38,813 nucleotides of DNA from NCBI RefSeq assembly GCF_019049855.1, contig NZ_JAHLSY010000018.1, positions 1 through 38,813 of the forward strand, written 5' to 3'. The notes beneath the pieces were generated by a model. The model did not search any database and had not been told where the DNA came from. It saw nothing but the letters and a program-made list of their open reading frames with translations. Both the position numbers and the translations under genes were made by a program. Positions within the stretch are counted from its first letter, which is position 1. Every line of letters begins with the position of its first letter. This DNA comes from Hydrogenophilus thiooxidans (lineage in GTDB: Bacteria > Pseudomonadota > Gammaproteobacteria > Burkholderiales > Rhodocyclaceae). Shown here piece by piece: positions 7,331 to 16,775 of this stretch.

Positions 7331-8317
7331 TCACAAATATTGAAACAAGCTCAGGTTGGAGACCTTCACGAACGACTGTTGCGCTGCCGAAAGCACCATC
7401 TGTTGCTGCGCCAGTCGCGACAACGCCTCGGTGTAGTCGAGATCCTCGATGCGCGAGCGCGCTTGGGCGTAATCGAGATCGAGCGCCTTCCCCATCTCGG
7501 TGAGCGCATCGAGCTCCGCAAGCTGCGACCCCACCTTCGCCGTATACTGCTGCACCCGCGCCAAAAAGCGATCGACCGCAGCAATTCCGGCGCTTGCTGC
7601 GTGGATGGTGGTGGCGCCAGCCGTAGCCGGATCGAGCGCGTCGATCGCATCTTGGAGGTCGTTGAAAAAGCGCGCCAGCGGATATTGCGTCGGTGGTCCG
7701 GCAACGAACGTGCTTTGATCGGCGTCAAAAAGCCCCCCAGGGCCGCTCGCCGAAGACCCCGGCACGTTCGCGTCGATCCGCCGCGCTGCGCCCACCTGCA
7801 TCTGCTTGACGTTCGCATCCCCCTGATAGTAGTAGCGATCGGGGGTGACTGGGTTACCGTCGTGGTCGCCCCAGGCGATCGGCGGCCGATCGTTTTTGAA
7901 GCCGCCAAAGAGATAGTTACCCTGTCCGTCCTGGCTGTTCGCCAACCCAACCAGATTGGCGAGTTGGCTGCGCAGATCCTGCGCGAGCGCCGCACGGTCG
8001 GAAGCCGTGAGCGCCCCTGTACCCGCTTGCACGAACTTGTCGCGCAGGTATTGCAACGTGTCGCTCATCTGGGTAAGGCGCGTATCGGTCAGCCCAAGCA
8101 CGTCTTTTGCGTAGCCGATGTTTTCGAGAAACTGCTGGTTCACGCTCTGCGACTGCTGCAATTCAAGACTGCGCGCTGCCCGCACCGGGTCGTCCGAAGG
8201 CACGACCATCTTGCGGCCGCTTGCCACCTGCAGTTGCGTCTGATGCATTTGGGTCTGCGCCCGCTGCATCGCGAAGATGTTGCGGTCATAGACTTGGTTG
8301 GTTGCAATCCGTAACAT
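7331..8317 (-). CDS. flgL: Flagellar hook-filament junction protein FlgL
   Basis: This 328-residue protein is flagellin-related at its N-terminus (MLRIATNQVYDRNIFAMQRA, then QVASGRKMVVPSDDPVRAA), and its C-terminal coiled coil carries LDYTEALSRLAQQQMVLSAA. FlgL (HAP3) joins the hook, via FlgK, to the filament and is exported through the flagellar secretion system. The LQSQ-type region and the DDPV motif are typical of FlgL. The start is preceded by GGGAG. It follows flgK with 14 bp between the genes. Confidence 0.94.
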   Translation of the reverse strand: MLRIATNQVYDRNIFAMQRAQTQMHQTQLQVASGRKMVVPSDDPVRAARSLELQQSQSVNQQFLENIGYAKDVLGLTDTRLTQMSDTLQYLRDKFVQAGTGALTASDRAALAQDLRSQLANLVGLANSQDGQGNYLFGGFKNDRPPIAWGDHDGNPVTPDRYYYQGDANVKQMQVGAARRIDANVPGSSASGPGGLFDADQSTFVAGPPTQYPLARFFNDLQDAIDALDPATAGATTIHAASAGIAAVDRFLARVQQYTAKVGSQLAELDALTEMGKALDLDYAQARSRIEDLDYTEALSRLAQQQMVLSAAQQSFVKVSNLSLFQYL

Positions 8318-8331
8318 GGTTGCGCTCCCGG

Positions 8332-9999
8332 TTACCGCGCAATCGCGAGCACTTCGTCGAAGAGCTTCTGCGCGATCTGCATGGTCTTACTTGCCGCCTG
8401 GTAGGCCTGTTGAAACTGGATGAGGTTCGCCGCCTCTTCGTCGAGGTTGACGCCCGCGTAGCTATCCCGTGTCGCCTGCACCTGATCGACCAGCGCTTTA
8501 CTGGCTGTGGCTTCGGTTTTCACCGAACGCGCGAGCGTTCCCAATTCGGCCACGGCGCTTGCCCAGGCGGTTTGAAACGTCGCGGTGGGATTGCCCGCAC
8601 TGTCGGCGTAGAGCATTTTCGTCGTCTGAAGGCCCGAAAGCGCGAGCATATTGCGATTGTCGGCTGGCCCTGAGCCCGTTGCGCTCGTGGGATCGTTCTG
8701 CGCCGCAGCTACCGCCCGCGGATCGCTGAGCGCCATCGCCAGAGTTCCCCCTTGCGCGGGAAACGGCCGCACCACGACACGCTCGCCACCACTCAGTGCG
8801 CCAGAGAGCGTCAGTCCTTGGAACGTTCCGGGCAATGTTCCACCCGAATAGAGCGTCTGGCCGTCGCGCAGCCGTGTGATCGTGTAGGTTCCTGAGGCGT
8901 AGCGGATTTCGAACGAATCGGGTTGCATCGCTGCAACATCGAGCGGCGTTGCCCATCCTACGGTGAGGTTGCTCCCTTGGTCGCCCGTAAAGGTCTGAGT
9001 TGCCGGCACGCCACTGAAAAAGGCACGATTATTGACACCGTCCAACCCGAACCCTTGCCGATGTTGCGCGTTGAACGCCAACGCAAGCGTGGTCGCCAAA
9101 AAACCCAACTGATCCTGCATCGCATCGAGCCCTTCGCGACGAAACGCAAGAAGCGCCCCCAGCTCCCCGCCAGTGAGGAGCCGCTCGGGCACCACCTGCG
9201 GGGCTCCACTCCCACCAAACCGATAGGTAAGCCGACGGTGCATGGCATCGCCGGGATCGGCTTCGGTAGCGAGTGTGGCACTGGCCACGCCCTGCACGAG
9301 TGTCTGGCCGCTCCCGATGAAGACCGACATCATCCCCTGCTCGTCGATCACTGTCTTGATCCCGATCAGTCCGGCAAGTTCTTTGGCCAACTGGTCCCTC
9401 TGGTCCAGGAGGTCGTTCGGGGGGGCTTCGGCGCCGCGGGTCGACGCCTGCAGGATCTGCTGATTGAGCTCGGCGATGTTGCGCGCCAAAGCGGTCACCT
9501 GCTGCGCCACGCCATCGAGCCGCTGTTCGACGTCTTGACGAATCTCGTCGATCCGCGCGTCGAAGAGGCGAAAGCGCGCTGTCAACACCTCACTCTGCGA
9601 AAGGAGCGACTGGCGCGCCGCAATGCTTTCTGGGTTATCGGCTACCTCTTGCACTGCATCGAAAAAGTGCTGCAGCGCCGGGGAGAGCCCAGCGTCCGGG
9701 TCGGCGACGAGGTTGTCAAGCGGCGCGATCAACTCCTGATAGTGTTGCGCCTGCGCGTGGCGGGCGGTTGCGGAGAGGAGGTTACCCTGCAAAAACTGGT
9801 CGTACGCGCGCTCCACGCCCACCAACAGCGCGCCCCTACCGATGTAGCCGAAGCCGACAAATTGCGGAAATTGGGTACTTTGGTTGACCCGCTGACGGCT
9901 ATACCCTTCGGTATTGGCGTTCGCGATGTTGTGGCTTGCGGTATCGAGCCGGTAGCGTGCTGCCATCAACCCCGTCAAGCCAATCTGCAACATGCCCAT
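8332..9999 (-). CDS. flgK: Flagellar hook-associated protein FlgK
   Basis: This 555-residue protein starts MGMLQIGLTGLMAARYRLDT behind an AAGGAG ribosome site. The N-terminal helix has the axial-protein motif SHNIANANTEGYSRQRV. The C-terminus has VNLDEEAANLIQFQQAYQAA followed by SKTMQIAQKLFDEVL, both classic for FlgK. The central 350 residues form the surface domain. FlgK (HAP1) caps the hook before filament growth. It lies between flgJ (32-bp gap) and flgL. Confidence 0.95.
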   Translation of the reverse strand: MGMLQIGLTGLMAARYRLDTASHNIANANTEGYSRQRVNQSTQFPQFVGFGYIGRGALLVGVERAYDQFLQGNLLSATARHAQAQHYQELIAPLDNLVADPDAGLSPALQHFFDAVQEVADNPESIAARQSLLSQSEVLTARFRLFDARIDEIRQDVEQRLDGVAQQVTALARNIAELNQQILQASTRGAEAPPNDLLDQRDQLAKELAGLIGIKTVIDEQGMMSVFIGSGQTLVQGVASATLATEADPGDAMHRRLTYRFGGSGAPQVVPERLLTGGELGALLAFRREGLDAMQDQLGFLATTLALAFNAQHRQGFGLDGVNNRAFFSGVPATQTFTGDQGSNLTVGWATPLDVAAMQPDSFEIRYASGTYTITRLRDGQTLYSGGTLPGTFQGLTLSGALSGGERVVVRPFPAQGGTLAMALSDPRAVAAAQNDPTSATGSGPADNRNMLALSGLQTTKMLYADSAGNPTATFQTAWASAVAELGTLARSVKTEATASKALVDQVQATRDSYAGVNLDEEAANLIQFQQAYQAASKTMQIAQKLFDEVLAIAR

Positions 10000-10031
10000 C
10001 GCTCTGCTCCTTGCTGCGGTCTTACCTTAGA

Positions 10032-11285
10032 CTAAGCAAGTTTCATGCCGACTTCTGCCAGCGCGCTGTGCAGCGCTTCGTGGCGAATGAGGCGCGTCAA
10101 TTTTTTTGCGTACGCGGGATCGGTGGCATACCCCGCCGTAGCGAGCGCGTGGGCGAAGGCCTCGGGGGTTCGGGCATTACGGACACGGGCGTAGCGGTCG
10201 TTTTCGGAGAGGAGACGGACATAATCGGCAAATGCCGCTTCGATCGACGGATAGGCACGAAATTCCGCAATCTGCGTTTGCGGGCGACCGGCGACATATT
10301 CGGTGGTCCGCACCCGTACCCGCTCTCCGTCCCAGTCGCTTCCCGCTTTGATGTTGAAGAGGTTGTTCGACGGTCGACCGTCAGGGTGTTTGAGCATTGC
10401 GCTACCCCAACCCGTTTCGAGCGCGGCATGCGCAAGCAGATACTCCGGCGCGACACCCAGCGCTTGAGCGGCACGCTGCGCAGCTGGAAGCAACTGCCGA
10501 ACGAAATGGGCGACCCGATCCGCCCCTTTCGCATCGGCTGGTAGCGGCTGAAATGAGGTCACTTCTGAAGTCGATGACAGGCTCGCCCCCGCGCCCTTTT
10601 CACCCGCTGCCTCCCCTCCTTCCGCCGTTGTCGCAGCGTCGGTTCTCTCCGCCCCACGTGGCTGCCCAAGCGGAACGAGCGGGGGAAGTGCTTCCGAAGT
10701 GTGAAGCGGCGTGAGGGTGGGATCCAGTCCCAAAAGGGTCTGGACCCAGTGACGTTCGGCGACAAACGAGCGTTCGGTAACGGGCGCAGCGCTCTCTGCT
10801 TCTGTCCCCACCGGCTCCCCTCCGTCGCCTCCTTGGACAAAGGAGCGTTCGCTCACGGGGGGCAACAAAACCTCTGGTTGCGCAACCGCACTACCTGTCG
10901 CACTGGTCTCGACGAGCGACGCCGCCTCACGCATTTCCTTGGGCGTAGGCAGGTTAGCGGCAAGCGTTGCCGGCGTCGCTATCGGCGCGCTTTTCGGCAA
11001 CCATTGCCGGGTAAGTGTCGCAGCCAACCCAAAACCGCCGCTTTTCGCAAGATCGCTGGCAAGCTGCTGATCGGCAAGCTCTTGCCAAAGCTTTTGCGCA
11101 CTCGAATCAGTAAGTGGATTCTCTGGGACGGTGGCGCGCATCGCTTTCAGCATCTGGTGCAGCATCAACGCTTCGAACTGCTGGGCTGCCCCCCGGATCG
11201 CTTGGTGCGGGTCGCCGGTTTGTGCTGCGCGCCGCAGCGACTCGACCGACCTGGGATCAAACGCGGGAAGGGTCGCCACGGCCAT
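10032..11285 (-). CDS. flgJ: Flagellar rod-assembly protein FlgJ with glucosaminidase domain
   Basis: This is 417 residues, longer than the usual 310-330. Residues 1-97 are the rod-binding domain (GAAQQFEALMLHQMLKAMRA; SGGFGLAATLTRQWLP). Residues 258-410 are a peptidoglycan hydrolase of the glucosaminidase family, with likely catalytic E290 in AHAALETGWG and the later NNLFNIKA and EFRAYPSIEAAFADY motifs. The two are separated by an unusually long, low-complexity linker of about 160 residues that contains a near-duplicate (PVSERSFV at 143-150 and PVTERSFV at 168-175). FlgJ caps the growing rod and opens the cell wall. The start lies one base past the flgI stop behind GGAGGTGA. Confidence 0.94.
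   Translation of the reverse strand: MAVATLPAFDPRSVESLRRAAQTGDPHQAIRGAAQQFEALMLHQMLKAMRATVPENPLTDSSAQKLWQELADQQLASDLAKSGGFGLAATLTRQWLPKSAPIATPATLAANLPTPKEMREAASLVETSATGSAVAQPEVLLPPVSERSFVQGGDGGEPVGTEAESAAPVTERSFVAERHWVQTLLGLDPTLTPLHTSEALPPLVPLGQPRGAERTDAATTAEGGEAAGEKGAGASLSSTSEVTSFQPLPADAKGADRVAHFVRQLLPAAQRAAQALGVAPEYLLAHAALETGWGSAMLKHPDGRPSNNLFNIKAGSDWDGERVRVRTTEYVAGRPQTQIAEFRAYPSIEAAFADYVRLLSENDRYARVRNARTPEAFAHALATAGYATDPAYAKKLTRLIRHEALHSALAEVGMKLA
10761..10860. repeat. 75-bp period duplication inside the flgJ linker
   Basis: Bases 10761-10784 and 10836-10859 agree at most positions (GACAAA-GAGCGTTCG followed by ACGGG). The offset is 75 bp, so the reading frame is kept. It encodes the repeated PVxERSFV in the FlgJ linker and looks like an old in-frame tandem duplication. 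Confidence 0.5.
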
Positions 11286-11286
11286 C

Positions 11287-12420
11287 TCAGATCACCTCCA
11301 GATCGGCTTCCAACGCCCCTGCCGCTTTCATCGCTTGCAAGATGCTGATGAGATCCATCGGTGTCGCCCCGAGGGCGTTGAGCGCCTGGATCACCTCAGC
11401 GAGGTTCGCCCCCCCTTTGATGTGGTGAAGCACCGCAGGGGGCTGCTCGATTTTGACCGAACGCTGACGCGCAGCGACCGTCTCCCCACCCGCGAGCGGC
11501 GTCGTCGGCTGATTGACCGTCAGATCATCCTGGATCGTCACCTTGAGGTTGCCATGGGCGATCGCCACCGGCTTGAGCCGCACCTCTTGATTCATCACCA
11601 CCGAGCCGGTGCGGGCATTGACGATCACTTTTGCCGGTTCGGTTGCTGGGGTGACCGGTAACTCCAGAAGCTGCCCCAGGAACGCCACCCGTGCGCTCGC
11701 CTCCTGCGGGGCGTCGACGAGGATGGTGCGCCCATCTTGCGCCACAGCAGCCCCTGGGCCGAACTTCTGGTTGATCGCGGCAACGACCCGAGCAGCGGTG
11801 GTGAAATCGGTCGTTTTGAGCTCAAGGTAGAGCGGCCCTGCTGCGGAAAGGTTCGAAGCAACCTCGCGTTCCACCGTCGCGCCACCCGGAATTCGCCCCG
11901 CAGCAAGGTGGTTGATCGTTTGCGACGCCCCCCCCGCCTGCGCACCAACCCCACCCACCAAAACGTTTCCTTGCGCGATCGCATAGATCTGCCCGTCGGC
12001 CCCTTTGAGCGGCGTCATCACCAGGGTGCCGCCGCGTAAGCTTTTCGCGTTGCCGAGCGAAGAGACAGTGACGTCGATCCGCTGTCCGGGCTTGGCAAAA
12101 GGGGGGAGCTCCGCTGTGACCATCACCGCTGCGACGTTTTTGAGCTGCAAGCGCGTGCCAGGAGGCAGCGTCACGCCTAAATTACGCAACATGTTGAGGG
12201 TGCTCTGTACCGTAAACGGCGTCTGGGTCGTCTGGTCACCAGAGCCATCGAGCCCGATCACCAGACCGTACCCGACCAGTTGGTTTTCGCGCACCCCCGC
12301 AATGGTTGCGATCTCTTTGAGGCGTGCGGCATGGGCAATGGGAAGCGCCGCCATCGCCCAAAGGAGCAGAATGGAGACGATCCGGCCCCAATTAGCTGCT
12401 GTGATCCGCTCTGCTGCCAT
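11287..12420 (-). CDS. flgI: Flagellar P-ring protein FlgI
   Basis: This is 377 residues starting MAAERITAANWGR. ATG 12420 is chosen because GAGGAG precedes it and the extra upstream codons overlap the flgH stop. A Sec signal peptide ends at AHA before ARLKEIATIAG. The hallmark stretches are RENQLVGYGLVIGLDGSGDQ, TPFTVQSTLNMLRNLGV, the central VTVSSLGNAKSLRGGTL and the C-terminal ALNALGATPMDLISILQAMK. FlgI forms the periplasmic P-ring around the rod and is assembled with the help of FlgA, encoded at 18689-19405. Confidence 0.95.
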   Translation of the reverse strand: MAAERITAANWGRIVSILLLWAMAALPIAHAARLKEIATIAGVRENQLVGYGLVIGLDGSGDQTTQTPFTVQSTLNMLRNLGVTLPPGTRLQLKNVAAVMVTAELPPFAKPGQRIDVTVSSLGNAKSLRGGTLVMTPLKGADGQIYAIAQGNVLVGGVGAQAGGASQTINHLAAGRIPGGATVEREVASNLSAAGPLYLELKTTDFTTAARVVAAINQKFGPGAAVAQDGRTILVDAPQEASARVAFLGQLLELPVTPATEPAKVIVNARTGSVVMNQEVRLKPVAIAHGNLKVTIQDDLTVNQPTTPLAGGETVAARQRSVKIEQPPAVLHHIKGGANLAEVIQALNALGATPMDLISILQAMKAAGALEADLEVI

Positions 12421-12431
12421 AGGTCCGCTCC

Positions 12432-13160
12432 TCAAAACGGCAAGACGTTGAGGAAAAAGCGCTGCAACCAACCCATACGCTGCGCCTCATCGATGTAGCC
12501 GCTGCCGACATACTCGATGCGCGCGTCCGCAACCTGCGTCGATTCCACTGTGTTTTGCGCCGAGATGGTGTCTGGGTTCACCACCCCCGAGAAGCGGATG
12601 TATTCCCGCCCCTGGTTGATCGCAACCTGCTTTTCTCCGGAGACCAGCAAATTGCCGTTCGGGAAGACGTCGATCACGGTAACGGTGATCGTGCCGTTGA
12701 ACGCGTTGTCCGCCGAAGCCCCCCCTTTGCCTTCCAGGCTCATCTCGGAGTTCGCGGTCAGGCCAAGGCCAGTCAGGCCGTTGAGCGGCAAGCGGCTCAT
12801 CGCATCGACTTTCGCGCTGCTTCCCGTTTTGCGCGAGGCGTTTGCTCCAGAATTCTTTTTCGCCGAGGTCTTCTCCACCAGGTTGATGGTGAGAATATCG
12901 CCGATATAGCGGGGTTTGCGGTCTTCAAACAGAGGGCGAGTTGCTTGGGCGCGAAAGATCGCACCGTTGGCCGCTGGCTGCGCCTCAATCGGTACCGGAC
13001 GCGCGGTCATCGGCTGATGGACGATCGCAGGCGGCGTGGTATCGAGCGCCGCACACCCGGCAAGCACCGCCACAAGCCAAACCGAGAAAAGCCCTGCGCT
13101 TTTTTGCGCCAGCGGCTGCCACGCTCCGCTCCCGAATCGGTCGATTGCCCGCTGTGCCAT
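12432..13160 (-). CDS. flgH: Flagellar L-ring lipoprotein FlgH
   Basis: This is 242 residues from ATG 13160; an in-frame TTG at 13181 is possible but less likely. The lipobox [10 protein letters not shown] marks lipidation at Cys. Family motifs are [20 protein letters not shown], the ETTSAKK-type segment, [16 protein letters not shown] and, near the end, [20 protein letters not shown] followed by [20 protein letters not shown]. FlgH makes the outer-membrane L-ring. flgI follows after 11 bp. Confidence 0.95.
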   Translation of the reverse strand: MAQRAIDRFGSGAWQPLAQKSAGLFSVWLVAVLAGCAALDTTPPAIVHQPMTARPVPIEAQPAANGAIFRAQATRPLFEDRKPRYIGDILTINLVEKTSAKKNSGANASRKTGSSAKVDAMSRLPLNGLTGLGLTANSEMSLEGKGGASADNAFNGTITVTVIDVFPNGNLLVSGEKQVAINQGREYIRFSGVVNPDTISAQNTVESTQVADARIEYVGSGYIDEAQRMGWLQRFFLNVLPF

Positions 13161-13194
13161 CTCTCGATCCCTTTCCCGCAAACCGACGCGCCCC

Positions 13195-13977
13195 TTAGAG
13201 TTGCGTCAACCGGCCCAACATCTGGTCCGAGGTCTGAATCGCTTTGGTATTGAGTTCGTAAGCGCGTTGCGTGACGATCATACTCACGAGCTCTTCAGCG
13301 ACATTGACGTTGGAGTTTTCGACATACCCTTGGATGAGGTTTCCGCTACCGTTCGTTCCGGGAACATTCACTTGAGGGGGGCCGCTTGCTGCGGTCTCGG
13401 CAAAGAGGTTTTCGCCGAGCGCCTGCAGCCCCCCTTCATTGACGAAGGTGACCAGTTGAATCTGCCCCACCTGCACAGGAGCCACCGCGCCGGGTTGCAG
13501 GACGCTCACCGTGCCGTCTTTACCGATCGTGATCGAGAGCGCGTCCGCCGGAATGTTGATCGCATCGGCAAGGGGATAACCCGAAGCGGTGACCAGATTG
13601 CCTTGATTGTCGAGCTGCAGCGAACCGTCGCGGGTGTAAGCGGTCGTGCCGTCGGGCATCTGGATCTGCAAAAAGCCGCGCCCTTGAATGGCGACATCGA
13701 GCGGATTGTCGGTCTTTTGCAGCGTTCCCTGTAAAAAGATTCGCTCGGTGGCAACCGGCCGCACGCCAGTGCCAAGCTGCAGGCCACTGCCGATCTGGTT
13801 CTGTTGGGTGTTCTGCGCCCCCGGCTGCCGGAGCGTCTGGTAGAGGAGATCTTCAAAGACCGCGCGCTGCCGTTTGTAGCCGGTGGTATTGACGTTTGCC
13901 AGGTTATGGGAAATGACGTCGAGCTGCGTTTGCTGCGCGTCAAGCCCCGTGCGGGCGATCCAAAGCGAGCGGATCAT
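13195..13977 (-). CDS. flgG: Flagellar distal rod protein FlgG
   Basis: At 260 residues it has the standard length. It starts [20 protein letters not shown] and carries the rod/hook family motif [16 protein letters not shown] near residue 27. The FlgG-typical [20 protein letters not shown] stretch is in the middle, and the C-terminal [20 protein letters not shown] helix is present. It forms the distal rod that passes through the P and L rings. CAGGAG lies before the start. flgH follows after 34 bp. Confidence 0.95.
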   Translation of the reverse strand: MIRSLWIARTGLDAQQTQLDVISHNLANVNTTGYKRQRAVFEDLLYQTLRQPGAQNTQQNQIGSGLQLGTGVRPVATERIFLQGTLQKTDNPLDVAIQGRGFLQIQMPDGTTAYTRDGSLQLDNQGNLVTASGYPLADAINIPADALSITIGKDGTVSVLQPGAVAPVQVGQIQLVTFVNEGGLQALGENLFAETAASGPPQVNVPGTNGSGNLIQGYVENSNVNVAEELVSMIVTQRAYELNTKAIQTSDQMLGRLTQL

Positions 13978-14018
13978 CTCAATGCTCCTGATGGCGATTA
14001 CTGGGGGTCAAGATAGCC

Positions 14019-14041
14019 CAAGCGGGCGAACGCAAGCGGGC
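14019..14041. repeat. Direct repeat of CAAGCGGGC in the flgF-flgG gap
   Basis: CAAGCGGGC occurs at 14019-14027 and again at 14033-14041, inside the 95-bp gap between flgF and flgG, the longest spacer within the flg operon. No promoter or terminator is evident there. The function is unknown and chance is possible. Confidence 0.3.
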
Positions 14042-14072
14042 AAAGTAAGGGGCGCTTTTCTGTCCATTTCGC

Positions 14073-14813
14073 TCATCGCGGCGTCAAGAGCGCCGTTGCG
14101 CGTTGATCGTCCTCTTCGGCAACCTTGATCGCTTTGGTGTTCATCTCAAACTGGCGCGCGAGCGCAATCATCCGCACCATCTGGTCGACCACGTCGACAT
14201 TGGACTTTTCCAAGTACCCCCCACGCACAGAGACCGTGGGGTCTTCCGGAGGCGGCGGCGTCCCGGCCGGCAGGCGAAAGAGCCCATCGTCACCGCGCTG
14301 CAATTGGGTAACCGGCGGATTGACGAGCCGCAATCGCCCCACCGCTTCGACCTGTCCGTTCGCGGGGTCGATCGCGTTGATCGTGCCGTCTTTGCCGACC
14401 AGATAGGTACGGTCGGACGGAAGGGTGATCGGCGCGCCGCCTTCGCCCAAGACCATTTGGCCGTTCGGCAGCCGCAACATTCCGCCGTTGTCAACCTGAA
14501 ACGCACCGTTGCGGGTGTAGGCTTCGCCCCCATCAGGCAATTGCACTGCGAACCAGCCAGGACCTGCGATCGCGACGTCGAGCGGCCGCCCGGTCTGCTC
14601 CAGCACCCCTTCGGAAAAACGCGCTGAAACGGTGGCATCGACGACGAACGCACGGCTGGGGAGCGCTTGCGACTGCACATGGACCGCACGGAGCCGATGC
14701 AACGCCTCTTTGAACCCCGGGGTATCGACGTTCGCCAGATTGTTCGCAACCGCCGCCTGCTGTTCGAGCGTATATTTCGCGCCGGTCATCGCGAGGTAGA
14801 TCATTCTGTCCAT
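14073..14813 (-). CDS. flgF: Flagellar proximal rod protein FlgF
   Basis: This is 246 residues starting MDRMIYLAMTGAKYTLEQQA, with the rod motif ANNLANVDTPGFKEAL. The middle has YTRNGAFQVDNGGMLRLPNG, and the C-terminal helix has NVDVVDQMVRMIALARQFEM. FlgF forms part of the proximal rod between FlgC and FlgG. It lies between flgE (15-bp gap) and flgG (95-bp gap). Confidence 0.94.
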   Translation of the reverse strand: MDRMIYLAMTGAKYTLEQQAAVANNLANVDTPGFKEALHRLRAVHVQSQALPSRAFVVDATVSARFSEGVLEQTGRPLDVAIAGPGWFAVQLPDGGEAYTRNGAFQVDNGGMLRLPNGQMVLGEGGAPITLPSDRTYLVGKDGTINAIDPANGQVEAVGRLRLVNPPVTQLQRGDDGLFRLPAGTPPPPEDPTVSVRGGYLEKSNVDVVDQMVRMIALARQFEMNTKAIKVAEEDDQRATALLTPR

Positions 14814-14828
14814 GGCTTACCCTCACGC

Positions 14829-16061
14829 TTACCGCAGGTTGATCACCGTCTGCAGGATCTGGTCTTGCGTGCGGATCGATTGGGCGTTCGCCTGGTAGGC
14901 CCGCTGCTGGATGATCATATTGACGAGTTCCGCGGTGAGATCGACGTTTGAGGACTCAACCGCACCGCCGGTGATGAAGCCGCGCGTGCCAGAGCCCGGA
15001 ATCCCCGCCGCTGCCTGCCCCGATTCGAGCGACGCCGCCCACATGTTGTCGCCCATCGAGATCAACGCGTTGGGATTGCGAAACGTCGCGATCGCCACCG
15101 TTGCGATGTCCTTCACGTCGCCGTTGGTGTAGCGCGCCTGCAGCCGCCCCTCCTTGGTCACCGAAACGCTTGCAAGCTCCCCTGCCGGACGGCCGTCCTG
15201 GCTGAGTGTCGTCACCGACGAAGCCAGCGAATATTGCGTAGCGTTCAATGTGACATCCACCGTTCCGTCGCCGCCACCACCAAAATCGGCCCCATTCGCA
15301 AGCGGTGAAGTGACATTGACGGTCAGATTGGGCGAAGAGGTCAAGGCGCCGGCACCGTCAAAAGTCAGGGTACCGATCGGGTTCGTTGTAACCAGCGTGG
15401 AATCGCCATCGAACGAACCATAAACTTCCCAGTTACCCGGCGCAGTTTTCCGAAAATAGAAAGTAAGATTGTGCGCGATCCCGAGCGAATCATAGACCTG
15501 AACGGAGGTGCTGAAGTTGTACGTCTCCGGATCGTTGGCGTCGAACGCCGCAGTGATCGCCGGCTGCCCGGCGTCGAGGTTGAAGGTCATCTCGACCTGG
15601 CTTGTCTCTGCCGGTTTGCCCGCGTCAAAGGGCACCCGAATCGGCTGCGGGTCACCGGCCCCAGCAGCCCCCGGATAGCCCAGCAATTGGTAGCCGTTTG
15701 CCGAAATGACGTATCCATCTTTGTCAAGCTGGAATTCACCGGCGCGGGTATAGAACATCTGCAGGTCGTTGGCAACGGGCCGCTTGGTGATGAAGAACCC
15801 TTCGCCGTTGATCGCCATATCGAGCGCGTTGCCCGTGGTCGTGATGCTTCCTTGCGAGAAGTTTTGCCGCACCGCCGGAACGCTCACCCCGCTTCCCACC
15901 TGCATGTAGGGGTTTGCCCCCAACGTGGTGGAATAGACGTCGGCAAAAACGGTCTGATTCGCTTTGAAACCGGTGGTATTGGCGTTTGCGACGTTGTGGC
16001 TGATCACATCGAGCGCTTTTGCGGAACTCGACAACCCGCTCAAACCTTGTTGGAAAGCCAT
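14829..16061 (-). CDS. flgE: Flagellar hook protein FlgE
   Basis: This is a 410-residue protein. The N-terminus MAFQQGLSGLSSSAKALDVI is followed by SHNVANANTTGFKANQTVFA. FlgE-specific stretches include MAINGEGFFITKRPV, YTRAGEFQLDKDGYVISANG and the C-terminal SNVDLTAELVNMIIQQRAYQ. The central region (about 150-300) is the outer hook domain. It polymerises into the flexible hook, helped by the FlgD cap encoded just upstream (12-bp gap). Confidence 0.95.
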   Translation of the reverse strand: MAFQQGLSGLSSSAKALDVISHNVANANTTGFKANQTVFADVYSTTLGANPYMQVGSGVSVPAVRQNFSQGSITTTGNALDMAINGEGFFITKRPVANDLQMFYTRAGEFQLDKDGYVISANGYQLLGYPGAAGAGDPQPIRVPFDAGKPAETSQVEMTFNLDAGQPAITAAFDANDPETYNFSTSVQVYDSLGIAHNLTFYFRKTAPGNWEVYGSFDGDSTLVTTNPIGTLTFDGAGALTSSPNLTVNVTSPLANGADFGGGGDGTVDVTLNATQYSLASSVTTLSQDGRPAGELASVSVTKEGRLQARYTNGDVKDIATVAIATFRNPNALISMGDNMWAASLESGQAAAGIPGSGTRGFITGGAVESSNVDLTAELVNMIIQQRAYQANAQSIRTQDQILQTVINLR

Positions 16062-16073
16062 CGTTGTTCTCCT

Positions 16074-16757
16074 TCAACTGAGGACCTGCTTGATCTCGTC
16101 GAGCCGATAGACCCCTTCCGATCCCAATTGCAGGTCGGCACCGTTCGGCCCCCGCACCACAGCGGTAACCTGCGCCAACTGCAACGTTTTCGCCGGGACC
16201 GGATCGCCATTGCTTTTTGCCTCGACCACCATGCGGTAGGTGCCCGGCGCAGCGACTTGACCGTCATCGGCGCGACCATCCCAAACGAAATTGTGGGTAC
16301 CCGCCTCCAACGCCCCCAAGTCGAGTTTGCGCACCGGCAGGCCATTGGCGTCAAAAAGGGTGACGACAACTTGATCGGCAGGTTGCGTCAATTCAACCCC
16401 GCCAACCCCACCGGCCTGCGTGAGCGCCATCCGCTCGCCCTCGATCAGCACGCCGCGCCCCACGAGCGCCGAAAGTTCCGAGACGCTATTGGTCTCAAGG
16501 AACTGTTTGAAAAGTTTGTTGAGGTTTTCGATTCCCTGAACCGTGCTCATCTGCGCAAGCTGCGAAGTCACTTCGGCGTTGTCCATCGGGTTGAGCGGGT
16601 CCTGGTTTTTGAGTTGCGTGGTCAGCAGCGTCAAAAAGCGGTTCTGCATTTCGTCGGTTGCCGACGCGCTGCTGCTTTGGCGCCCCCCCAGACGGGCCAA
16701 AATGGCATCGGCGCGCGGGGTGGTGGGTGCGGTGCTGGGGGCGGAAATTGCGCTCAT
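16074..16757 (-). CDS. flgD: Hook-cap protein FlgD
   Basis: This is 227 residues, the usual size. The N-terminal segment has the export and cap signature NRFLTLLTTQLKNQDPLNPM followed by TSQLAQMSTVQGIENLN. Residues 100-215 are the beta-rich FLG-ID region, with VTLFDANGLPVRKLDLGAL and HNFVWDGRADDG. FlgD caps the growing hook. In this genome it is preceded by flagellin (18-bp gap) rather than by flgC. Confidence 0.94.
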   Translation of the reverse strand: MSAISAPSTAPTTPRADAILARLGGRQSSSASATDEMQNRFLTLLTTQLKNQDPLNPMDNAEVTSQLAQMSTVQGIENLNKLFKQFLETNSVSELSALVGRGVLIEGERMALTQAGGVGGVELTQPADQVVVTLFDANGLPVRKLDLGALEAGTHNFVWDGRADDGQVAAPGTYRMVVEAKSNGDPVPAKTLQLAQVTAVVRGPNGADLQLGSEGVYRLDEIKQVLS

Positions 16758-16775
16758 GGCTCAGCTCCTTGGGCG

